DNA from: Lewinella sp039816955
GTDB lineage: Bacteria > Bacteroidota > Bacteroidia > Chitinophagales > Saprospiraceae
Length of the DNA stretch: 64,000 nt
Direction: 5' to 3'
Assembly (NCBI GenBank): GCA_039816955.1
Contig: JBCBWU010000007.1
Location: 6,373-70,372, forward strand
A program made the position numbers and the translations under genes. Positions 8,583-16,086 of the stretch are shown here, one piece after another (the stretch's first letter is position 1; each line of letters opens with the position of its first letter). The notes under the pieces were generated by a model. It was not told the DNA's origin and did no database searches. It worked only from the letters and a program-made list of their open reading frames with translations.

Positions 8583-10330
8583 ATGCAGCAGCTTCGTTTC
8601 TTTTGGTGGGTCAGTTTATTATTATTGGTCAGTTCCCCAAACCTAAGTGGACAGGTCGAGTCTCTTGATTTACGGGCTTATGTGTATGCAGAAAACGACC
8701 AGTCGCCACTTCCTTACGCTAACGTGTACAATGTGCAGCAAGGCACCGGAACGCCGACTAACCTGGCCGGCTATTTCGAGCTACCCCAAAATCAGATCGG
8801 GGACACCATCATCATCAGTTACGTGGGCTATCAGGATTATGTTTTAGTGCTGAATCTACCACTGCCCAAGGCTATTTACCTTTCACCCAATAGTGCTCTT
8901 CTTGATGAAGTGGTGGTCACCGCAGAAAGTGACTGGCTCTACGATATGCTCACGCGGGTGCGCAAAAATCGTCGGACCGAAACGCGGAACGCTAAGACCT
9001 ATTTCTACCTGGAGACTGACCTGGGCGATGATCAGGTGGAGGTTATCGAGGCTTATTACAATGGCCGCTATGAGAATTTTGGGACAAAATCGTTGGCCTT
9101 CAAGAAAGGCCGGATTGGCTTGCGACCTACTTATGATCGCTATTACAGTTCCACCTCTTCCTCCCGGGTTTTTACCATGCATGACCTTTTTTCGGAGAGC
9201 CTTACTTTCCAACCAACCCACTCCAGCTCAGTGGTAGAAGTATGAAGCGCCAATTTGACTTGCAATTGCAAAACAGCTACCAGGAAGGAGAGGCCGCCAT
9301 CTACGTCATTGACTTTAGTCCAAGAGATAGCACCGATCAGGCTTTTCAGGGGACGGTATGGGTAGATCGCAATAAGCATCAAGTCCGAAAAATCAATCTT
9401 CGTATTGTCGGTGCGGAAGTCCATCCGTTTATTCCCATTGGCTACAACACCATCATCCGGGTGGACATGAACATTACCAAGACCTACAAGCGGAATGATC
9501 CCTACATCGATGCCATTGATTTTGCCTACGAAGTAACTTACGAAGACTTAAGCGGACAAATACTGACCGCTAAGACCACCTCCTTCACTAAAGCCTACGA
9601 TTACAAGGAGTTGTTTCAGCTGCCCTATTTTGCGTTCACCAAACAGTTGTACGAGGATTACCGGAACATTACTGCTACAGACTACGACATCAGCTATTGG
9701 ACCGGTAGTCGCGAGTATCGATTCTATGATCGTGCCGCCGTGGTTGATACGTTTATCCGACAGAATGTAGTGCGGGAAAGCGTTTTATATCCAGAACGGG
9801 AAGAGGAAAGTGAACAACAGTTACCCTATCCTTATTTGCGCTGGGATACTAATCGGTTCAAGATGGAAGTTGCTAGTGACTCGCTCATAAAGGCGGCAGA
9901 ATCTCGTGGGAGATTCGCCATCAACCGTTACAATCTCAACGCCAAATTATTCCTAGATGTTAACTGGGTAAACGACTCACTCATTTTTCAGACGGAGACT
10001 ATTCTGGATCCTATAGGTAGCTTTTATTACTTCTATATTACCAACAAGGATTTGGCCTACATGAATATGTACTTAGATCTCCTGGAAATCCAGCGGCGAA
10101 AACTGGAGGCACAACTGGCTGAGCTACAAACCCTCGATTGGCAACAGATAAGCGAGCTGTACCAGCAACGGATGAATGCCTTCCACCAGGAGGTGGAAGT
10201 TTTCAACCGACAGGTAAACCGTGGTACTATTGTCTTTCGACTAAAGGAGTGGAACAACAAGATCAAAGAAGCCCTCGGCGTGGATAACCTGGCTATCTTT
10301 CCACTAAAACCACTAGAAGAGGATGAGTAA
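8583..10330 (+). pseudogene. Carboxypeptidase-regulatory-like domain protein, split by a one-base frameshift
   Basis: Signal peptide MQQLRFFWWVSLLLLVSS (ATG at 8583) is followed by a CarboxypepD_reg-like beta-sandwich (LRAYVYAENDQSPLPYANVYN...IIISYVGYQDYVL...LDEVVVTAE) and a long region reminiscent of DUF5686-type proteins but lacking their large C-terminal barrel. The first frame stops at 9243-9245. The second frame, open from 9185, carries the natural continuation: ...SESLTF in frame one joins PTNPLQLSGRSMKRQFDLQL in frame two at TTC CCA if one C is restored near 9209-9210. The lesion is thus a single-base deletion in a short C run, real or a sequencing error. Together the parts give about 580 residues. 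The function is unknown; such proteins are usually envelope or outer-membrane associated in this phylum. Confidence 0.75.
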
Positions 10331-10362
10331 CCCAGCATGTTGACTTCTATATATGGGATTCA

Positions 10363-11637
10363 CTACTGCCCTTCCAACAGCAACTCCATCAGCTTTATGG
10401 CGGAGACTTCCCCTTTGCGTTTGAGTAGGTCGCGGGGTGTATTATCACCAATCTCGTAGGTGAGAGACTCGGCTCCGAATTCACTGAAGAAATAGCGGGT
10501 AGAATTGAGCGTAATACTATCCACATCACCCGGGCGAATGTTGGGCGTCAGGCTTAACTCACCAGCCATGGCGTTGATCATATCAGGCACCAGGCCGGGC
10601 CAATTGCCTTTCTGCTCAGGATTGATGGTATAATAGATGTCTTCCCAGGTAGAATGAAAGTCAACCCCAAAATAGAGGGTGCCGCCGGAGGTTTCCACTT
10701 TGTCTTTTAGCCATTGCTGAATAGCCGCTACCTCGGGTTGATTCACGCGCTCCCAGTCGCGATTGAGGTCGATACCGCCGGCATTGTGCCGCCAGTGGCC
10801 ATTGTCTACGCCATCAGGATTAGCCATGGGCACCACGTAGGTGTTGAATGATTGGCGAAATCGTTCCGCTAGTGGATCATCCGAAGCAATGGTTTCCACA
10901 AACGCCTGCATGGCCAGGTAACCCGTCACCTCGGGTGGGTGCTGGCGCGAGAGAACAAAGATCATTTGCTGGTCATCACTCTCACCAATTTTCATGAGCT
11001 CAAGCGGGCGACCTTCCCGGCTTTCTCCGATAATGCTACTGGATATATACGAGCGCATCGCCAACTTGTTGATCCAGGCGGTAGCGTCGAGTGAAGTGCT
11101 TAGCTCTTGGGCGGAGACCCACAAGGTATCTGGGCCAATGGTCAGTTGCAGTGTAGCGTCCTTGGGCAGTTCCCGTGGACTCTCGTTATCGATCAGTTCG
11201 CCGCGTTGGTAATTGGCTTCCGCCAAACGTTCCCAGTTTTTGCCATCCTGGCTTAGTTGTGGATGGTAGCGGTGGAACGAACCGTCCAAATAGCTCAACT
11301 TTAAACTTACATCCTGTTCTTCCTCCGCCCAGAGTTTGAATGCGTACCAGGGGCTGGGGTTGATGGGCGTATTCTCAGGTGTGATAAGTGCCAAGAGCTG
11401 GCCATCATCGCCCCGGGTAATACCATTGAGGCGGGCACCGACAAAGTCATTACTGGCGTAAACACCCTCACCTAAATCAAAGACCGCAATTTGCTGTTTT
11501 TGAATGGGTAGCGTCTTGGTAGGCACAACCCGTATAGGTGCTTGCCCGGCCCATTGCTGGGAGGTTTTACAAGACCATATTCCAATGATGAGTGTTAACA
11601 GGCTGAAGCCAATTACTAGTCCTTTTCTGGCACGCAT
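10363..11637 (-). CDS. M14-family zinc carboxypeptidase, lipoprotein
   Basis: This is a predicted metallocarboxypeptidase exported as a lipoprotein (lipobox ...GIWSC, Cys23). Residues about 50-180 form an N-terminal beta domain, and residues 190-424 carry the M14 catalytic fold. Zinc ligands are visible as H233 and E236 in RQHPPE and H328 in DFHSTWED. Substrate-binding residues lie in NPDGVDNGHWRHNAGGIDLNRDW, and the catalytic glutamate is probably E395 in LTYEIGDNTPR. The family trims C-terminal residues from peptides, including muropeptides or tubulin-like substrates in other clades; the substrate here is unknown. The gene is convergent with the frameshifted gene to its left, with only 32 bases between them. 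Confidence 0.9.
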   Translation of the reverse strand: MRARKGLVIGFSLLTLIIGIWSCKTSQQWAGQAPIRVVPTKTLPIQKQQIAVFDLGEGVYASNDFVGARLNGITRGDDGQLLALITPENTPINPSPWYAFKLWAEEEQDVSLKLSYLDGSFHRYHPQLSQDGKNWERLAEANYQRGELIDNESPRELPKDATLQLTIGPDTLWVSAQELSTSLDATAWINKLAMRSYISSSIIGESREGRPLELMKIGESDDQQMIFVLSRQHPPEVTGYLAMQAFVETIASDDPLAERFRQSFNTYVVPMANPDGVDNGHWRHNAGGIDLNRDWERVNQPEVAAIQQWLKDKVETSGGTLYFGVDFHSTWEDIYYTINPEQKGNWPGLVPDMINAMAGELSLTPNIRPGDVDSITLNSTRYFFSEFGAESLTYEIGDNTPRDLLKRKGEVSAIKLMELLLEGQ

Positions 11638-11680
11638 AATACGAGGTATTTTGACAGTTGGTTTGTTGTTTCTCGCTCAA

Positions 11681-11707
11681 CGTCTGCCCCGTTGGGCGAG
11701 GCAGACG
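11681..11707. repeat. Short inverted repeat upstream of the M14 gene
   Basis: CGTCTGCC at 11681-11688 pairs with GGCAGACG at 11700-11707, with an 11-base loop. A second imperfect pairing (CTCAACG with CGTTGGG) crosses it. It lies in the region upstream of the minus-strand carboxypeptidase gene. It could be a small dispersed palindrome or an operator. Confidence 0.4.
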
Positions 11708-11756
11708 ACTGTAGAAAGGTAAGTTGTTTTCTGATGGTAGGCAGTGAATAAAACAA

Positions 11757-11797
11757 AAAGCGGTTTAGGGTTACCCCCAAACCGCTTCCGTTTTTAT
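11757..11797 (-). terminator. Intrinsic terminator for the DJ-1/PfpI remnant
   Basis: AAGCGGTTTaGGG pairs with CCCcAAACCGCTT across a four-base loop. On the minus strand the stem is followed by GCTTTTTGTTTTA, a good T-rich tail. On the plus strand a TTTTT follows as well, so it could work in both directions. It sits about 20 bases beyond the stop of the minus-strand DJ-1-like frame. Confidence 0.7.
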
Positions 11798-11815
11798 ACT
11801 GTTACCGGGCGTTTA

Positions 11816-12370
11816 TTACTCTAACTGCTTCAGTAATAAATCGGCAACCAGCTCAGCAGACGCAGGGTTTTGCCCCGTTATCAGTAATCCGTCTTCTACG
11901 GCATAGGTGCTCCAATCATCACCTTTGGAATACAGACCACCATTTTCGATCAACATATCTTCTAGCGAAAACGGGATAATGTCGGTAAACTGCACGGCTG
12001 CTTCCTCGAAATTGGAATAGGCGGTTACCTTTTTGCCCTCAATTAAGGGCTTACCTTCCGCGTCCTTGGTGTTTTTGAAGATGGCTGGAGCATGGCAAAC
12101 GGAGGCCACAGGCTTGTTGCTATTATAGAATGACTCGATTAAAGCAATAGAGGTTTCATTATCCGCCAGGTCCTACAAAGGGCCATAGCCTCCGCTGTAA
12201 AATACCGCATCGTAATCATTATGATCAACGGTTTCTAGTTTGACGGTTTGAGCCAAAATAGCTTGTGTTTCCTGGTCTGCTGTGAATCGGCGGGTGGCAT
12301 CGGTTTGGAAATCAGGTAATTCACTTTTGGGATCCAATGGTTTTGAGTTCCTCCGGTGAGAGGTTGGCAC
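11816..12370 (-). pseudogene. DJ-1/PfpI-family (type 1 glutamine amidotransferase-like) remnant
   Basis: The minus strand encodes most of an Hsp31/PfpI-like protein: SKPLDPKSELPDFQTDATRR, DYDAVFYSGGYGPL, then ASVCHAPAIF with the nucleophile Cys, and the tail LLITGQNPASAELVADLLLKQL. Two lesions are visible. A TAG (CTA on the plus strand at 12173-12175) sits exactly where the family has the Trp of GGHGPLWDL, so it looks like TGG to TAG. Also, the normal first 40 or so residues are missing and replaced by unrelated sequence, including a short frame (MDHSILVEVFKGANLSPEEL, 12321-12404). The downstream part from 11816 to 12109 could start at an internal ATG but would lack half of the domain. Members act as glyoxalase III, chaperone or deglycase; this copy is probably inactive. 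Confidence 0.8.
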
Positions 12371-12451
12371 CCTTGAATACTTCCACCAGGATAGAATGAT
12401 CCATGTTGAATTTGCTTGTTGAAATTTCCCATCACGCTCTTTTAAGCGCTA

Positions 12452-12706
12452 TTAAACTACAAAACGAGCTATGCTTTTCTGCTGACCATCGTCTACCTCA
12501 ATCAGATAACTTCCCTGCACCAAAGTATGCGTTGGTACCGAAAAAATTTGTTGACCAATAACGGTAATTTCTTCCTGTTGCCTGAGCCGATGACCGCTGT
12601 TGTCATACACACTTAGGGTACTGTCTTGTCCGGTAATCTCAATAGTTAAGACCGGGTCTCCGCTTAAATCACCGCTTACACCTAAGCCGCCGTAGCCCAA
12701 ATCCAC
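12452..12706 (-). pseudogene. Remnant of a secreted protein: T9SS C-terminal sorting domain only
   Basis: The 84 codons look like a type A T9SS sorting domain: LTIEITGQDSTLSVYDNSGHRL, then a polar stretch, QGSYLIEVDDGQQKSIARFVV at the end. There is no signal peptide and a TGA stands a few codons upstream of the possible GTG start, so the catalytic or adhesive part of the original protein is missing. It lies next to the broken DJ-1 gene on the same strand. I interpret it as the leftover end of a deleted gene. Confidence 0.6.
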
Positions 12707-12851
12707 CGGATAAAATAATCATCGGTTTGAATGAAGAGCTCTTCGTGATTCCAACAGCAAGGGGTTCTTAATCTTATTCATCAAAATCTAATCTCGAAAT
12801 AATGAAACAAGTGCCTATTTCATCCATCAGGACAAAATAGGCAACTCGTTT

Positions 12852-13841
12852 TTAGAGACAAACATTCCTTACCATCGGAACGGTAACTTTACTGATCGAC
12901 TTGGTAATCATCTTCATCTCCTTCTTATCCAAGGCTTCCCATTCCCTGGCGTAGTCCTTACGGAAATCCTCAACGATGTCTTTGCTGAACATTCCCAAGA
13001 CTTTACCAAAGTCCTGCCGGGTGACCTCACCGATCTTGCTCAGAACGTTGTTCAAACGATTCTCGGTGATATAGTCCAGGATCAACTGCCGCAGCTGAGC
13101 AACCTGCTCTGGGACTTCCACTTCCTTGTGAACTTTAGGCCGCTTAATCGTCTCTGACCACTTATCATTCTTGTTCTTCAGGATAACCCGCGTTCCATTG
13201 TTAAACCGTAGAACCTGCTTAGGGCGGATAACCGTACCCTCACAGATGTTAGGTGAAATGGCCGGGAGTCCCAGAAGTGCTGGAATGGTGGAGTCAAAAG
13301 TATTTGAAAAGGCCAGGCAGCTCTCCAAGTCGCCCTTAAAGAGGGTTTTGGCGTACAACAGGCTGTGCTTTTCAAATAGCTGGTTAGCTGTTTCAACATC
13401 CAGAAACTCCTGCGCATCAATCAAGATGTCGAAAGCGTAGAACAGGTTGTCCGGGGTGTAGAAAACACCTTTCTGAACTTTGAAAGCATCCTTGGTGCGC
13501 GCTACTTCGGGGTGCGGATAGCTTCCGCCAATCAGCTCCCCAAAAACAGTAAGCTGCTCCAGTGATTCGTTAGTGCGCTTGAGGTCGGTCCAAAGTCCTT
13601 GTAGCTTGGGCGTAATACGCTCCAAGATTTGAGCGAAGTTGTAAAACTTCTCCCCCTCCTCCAGCGGTCCACTTCTCTTTCCGGCGCGGAAATTGACTCC
13701 ATCGTTCGTCCAATAGCTCAAATTGGATCCGTGCGCTTTTTCCTGGACGATATACTCCTCCCGCCAAAAGCCGTGACCCTTAATCCTACTCAGGAATTCT
13801 TCCCGGTAGGTATTCTCTATTGAACTGTACTTCTTGAACAT
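12852..13841 (-). CDS. T4 Rnl2-type RNA ligase
   Basis: This is an ATP-dependent RNA ligase of the Rnl2 family, which seals 3'-OH/5'-phosphate nicks in duplex RNA. The start chosen is the ATG at 13841, giving MFKKYSSIENTY, very close to the start of phage T4 Rnl2 (MFKKYSSLENHY as I recall it). Nucleotidyltransferase motifs are all present: motif I EKAHGSN with the adenylated lysine at K35, Ia RAGKRSG (52-58), III FGELIG (100-105), IV EGTVIRP (from E201) and V LKNKNDKWSE (K222, K224). The C-terminal segment NRLNNVLSKIGEVTRQDFGKV matches the Rnl2 C-terminal domain. The length, 329 residues, is normal. No polynucleotide kinase-phosphatase or 2'-O-methyltransferase is next to it. The ligase is unlinked to phage genes in this window. 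Role, RNA repair or editing, is inferred from family. Confidence 0.93.
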   Translation of the reverse strand: MFKKYSSIENTYREEFLSRIKGHGFWREEYIVQEKAHGSNLSYWTNDGVNFRAGKRSGPLEEGEKFYNFAQILERITPKLQGLWTDLKRTNESLEQLTVFGELIGGSYPHPEVARTKDAFKVQKGVFYTPDNLFYAFDILIDAQEFLDVETANQLFEKHSLLYAKTLFKGDLESCLAFSNTFDSTIPALLGLPAISPNICEGTVIRPKQVLRFNNGTRVILKNKNDKWSETIKRPKVHKEVEVPEQVAQLRQLILDYITENRLNNVLSKIGEVTRQDFGKVLGMFSKDIVEDFRKDYAREWEALDKKEMKMITKSISKVTVPMVRNVCL

Positions 13842-14183
13842 GATTTTGTGGTTGACATAAAATTGAATTACAATCAACCTTACCCGAAACCAGCCATTTT
13901 AGTTCCCTAAGAATCCGATCAAAATCACTTTTACAAAGACTCCAATTTCCCCAATCGACATAGTTTCATTCGAAGCCCAATAAGTCTAATTCGCCCCCAA
14001 ATCGCCATCATCTCACTCATGGCCACTCGCCCGTGATACATGAGGCGGAAATTGGCTTGAATGAATTGGTGTTCACTCAAATATGCTAATTTCTTGCCTC
14101 ATCTTGTCTTTAAATTGCTGCCTACTAGTGATTTGCATTCAAACCTCACGTTATATTAGTGAAATTAAACGCACATCAGCAAT
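13842..14183. other. Intergenic region between divergent genes
   Basis: This 342-base stretch separates the minus-strand RNA ligase from the plus-strand gene at 14184 and should hold both promoters. A 54-codon open frame on the minus strand (about 13935-14097; contains LAYLSEHQFIQANFRLMYHG) lacks a start at its beginning and is not recognised. No clear repeat or terminator was seen. Confidence 0.4.
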
Positions 14184-14816
14184 ATGGCAATGGATTTAGT
14201 AGCGGTTATTGAACACAAAATGACGGCCAGAGAAGTTTTGACCATTCCTAGTTTAATCACGGCTTCTATAGCACTGCGCAAGCAGTACGAGGAAAGACAC
14301 CCTGGTAGCAAGCTAAAGCTAACCAACTGGACCGGACCACACGAAATGACCGCCGATAATCTAGAACAGATTTGGGAAGCCGAAGCCGACGGAGAAAACT
14401 TTCAAGGAGAGGGGATGAACTACTACAGTGAAATAGATTCCTTCTTCGGAGAAATAACGGTAAATAGGCACACAATAAATGTGACTCCGTTTCCAGAGCA
14501 TAAGTATAAAAACCTACGGGATACTGGTAATTTGGAATATATCCTCACCCTCAACCGGCAGCTCGCGAAGCTATTTGACGTCAAAAGAATTCTCTACACC
14601 GTGGACGGTTATTACAAGCCCGCCATTTTAGCGGAGCAATCCAGATTAGGCTGGAGCTTGGACGCCATCATCGAGTATGGAAATGAAACATTTGGGGTCC
14701 CGCCCAAAGAAATGAACGAAGCTGTTGCTAATCTTTATTTCATTGATGATTTTGATTTGGAAACCAGTGAGTTAGACCCGAACAAAAAGGTTCAAAGCCG
14801 GTGGGGCAATGAGTAG
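14184..14816 (+). CDS. Conserved-looking hypothetical protein
   Basis: A 210-residue soluble protein with no signal peptide or membrane segment. The composition is normal for a real gene, and codon usage is like the neighbours. An internal segment (LEYILTLNRQLAKLFDVKRILYTVDGYYKPA) suggests an alpha/beta fold, and the C-terminus is acidic. Start may be the ATG at 14184 or the second ATG at 14190. I do not recognise the family. It is divergent from the RNA ligase and followed by a gene scrap, so there is no operon partner to suggest a role. Confidence 0.6.
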   Translation: MAMDLVAVIEHKMTAREVLTIPSLITASIALRKQYEERHPGSKLKLTNWTGPHEMTADNLEQIWEAEADGENFQGEGMNYYSEIDSFFGEITVNRHTINVTPFPEHKYKNLRDTGNLEYILTLNRQLAKLFDVKRILYTVDGYYKPAILAEQSRLGWSLDAIIEYGNETFGVPPKEMNEAVANLYFIDDFDLETSELDPNKKVQSRWGNE

Positions 14817-14865
14817 AACGAGAATCAATAGCCCGCAAGAAAAGAGGGATAAAGCTATCTAATCG

Positions 14866-15009
14866 GTGTATAGAAAGCGAGAACTATGCATTGACTCGCT
14901 CATCAGTCACTTTCATGAGCACGATATCACGATAATAGTCCTTGCCAACACCAACAAGGTGTACGTATCCGATTTCCAACACATGGTCGGCGACTTAATT
15001 ATGAACTAA
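14866..15009 (+). pseudogene. C-terminal scrap of a serine beta-lactamase-like hydrolase
   Basis: A plus-strand frame ending at TAA 15007-15009 reads CIDSLISHFHEHDITIIVLANTNK and continues VYVSDFQHMVGDLIMN. This resembles the last 45 residues of class C beta-lactamase/penicillin-binding-like hydrolases, where a beta strand of the type 'ITIIVLSN' precedes the final helix. There is a stop upstream (TAA near 14860) and no start, so only the tail remains. The identification is by pattern only. Confidence 0.4.
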
Positions 15010-15137
15010 TCCGGCAGAAATAAAAGCCTTGATGCTTGTATCTTTATAGCGTTACCTATGGAATACTACAGGCACTTCACGCCTCAATTAGTGACCAATC
15101 CGAGGACTAGCTCGGCGGCAACAGCAAAGAACGCTCT

Positions 15138-15530
15138 ATGAGTTATTACACCGAAAAAATAAAGCGGCTAAAAGAAACCTATTTCTCCAATACGATCCAG
15201 ATTGATGTGGCGGTGAATACCAAGCGGTACCTCGACACCCATTTCGATCAGGACCTTAAGTTGGACTTGCTAGCCCGCTTACAGCTCACTTCTAAATATC
15301 ACCTCATTCGGGTTTTCAAAAAGTACTACGGCATTACGCCCCGGCAGTACTTAATCAGCAAGCGCATTGAAATGGCGAAAAAGAGATTACAGGCTGGCAG
15401 CTCTGTAGCTGATACTTGCTACTCGGTGGGCTTTGATAGTATCAATTCTTTCTCCAATTTATTCAAGGCCAAAACCGGTGTACCGCCCTCCGTTTACCAA
15501 AGAGCAACTTTCGATAAGTCGAAAAAATAA
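15138..15530 (+). CDS. AraC-family transcriptional regulator (DNA-binding domain only)
   Basis: This is a 130-residue protein made of a short N-terminal helix (KIKRLKETYFSNTIQIDVAVNTKRYL) and a double helix-turn-helix AraC domain: LKLDLLARLQLTSKYHLIRVFKKYYGITPRQYL, then KRLQAGSSVADTCYSVGFDSINSFSNLFKAKTGVPPSVYQ. It has no separate ligand-binding domain, like the small MarA/SoxS-type or stand-alone AraC proteins of this phylum. It is followed after 42 bases by a glyoxalase-family gene on the same strand. AraC-glyoxalase pairs of this kind are common in Bacteroidota and suggest local control of that gene. Confidence 0.9.
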   Translation: MSYYTEKIKRLKETYFSNTIQIDVAVNTKRYLDTHFDQDLKLDLLARLQLTSKYHLIRVFKKYYGITPRQYLISKRIEMAKKRLQAGSSVADTCYSVGFDSINSFSNLFKAKTGVPPSVYQRATFDKSKK

Positions 15531-15572
15531 AATCGGTACATCTTGCACCATCACTTATCAAAATTATAAGCA

Positions 15573-15968
15573 ATGAAAATTAAAATTGTAAGTATCCCCG
15601 TGCGCGACCAGCAAAAAGCATTGGACTTTTACACCAATATCCTGGGCTTTATCAAGAAGGTGGATGCGCCTTTGGGTGGAGGTAACCGCTGGTTGACCCT
15701 CGTTTCTAAATACGACCAAGATGGTCCGGAACTACTACTAGAGCCCGCCCCCAATCATTTCGAACCCTCTAAAGTTTACCAGGACGCATTGATGGCAGCC
15801 GGAATTCCCTGGACTCAGTTCTATGTGGATGATGCACAAGCAGAGTACGAACGCTTAAGTGCATTGGGAGTAGAGTTCAGCATGAAGCCTACGGAAATGG
15901 GCACCGTGGTGGCAACTGTTTTTAATGATACCTGTGGAAATAATATCCAGCTGGTAGAAGAGCGATAA
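15573..15968 (+). CDS. VOC-family (glyoxalase/bleomycin-resistance-like) protein
   Basis: This is a 131-residue vicinal-oxygen-chelate protein with two beta-alpha-beta-beta-beta modules. The first is IVSIPVRDQQKALDFYTNILGFIKKVDAP, and the second is TQFYVDDAQAEYERLSALGVEFSMKPTEMGTVVATVFNDTCGNNIQLVEE. The terminal NxxQLVE motif and the 'D.A..FY...LGF' helix are typical. Metal ligands cannot be assigned safely, so glyoxalase, dioxygenase or binding function stays open. It is probably co-transcribed with the AraC gene upstream. Confidence 0.88.
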   Translation: MKIKIVSIPVRDQQKALDFYTNILGFIKKVDAPLGGGNRWLTLVSKYDQDGPELLLEPAPNHFEPSKVYQDALMAAGIPWTQFYVDDAQAEYERLSALGVEFSMKPTEMGTVVATVFNDTCGNNIQLVEER

Positions 15969-16086
15969 ACCAGCGTCGCGAAAAGTAAAAAACGCAGAAG
16001 GGCTTTCACCCCTCCACGTCAAAATGTACAATTCTATGTGCATCTTTTGCCACTGCAAGGCAATGGTCTTATCAATAACTTACTGA

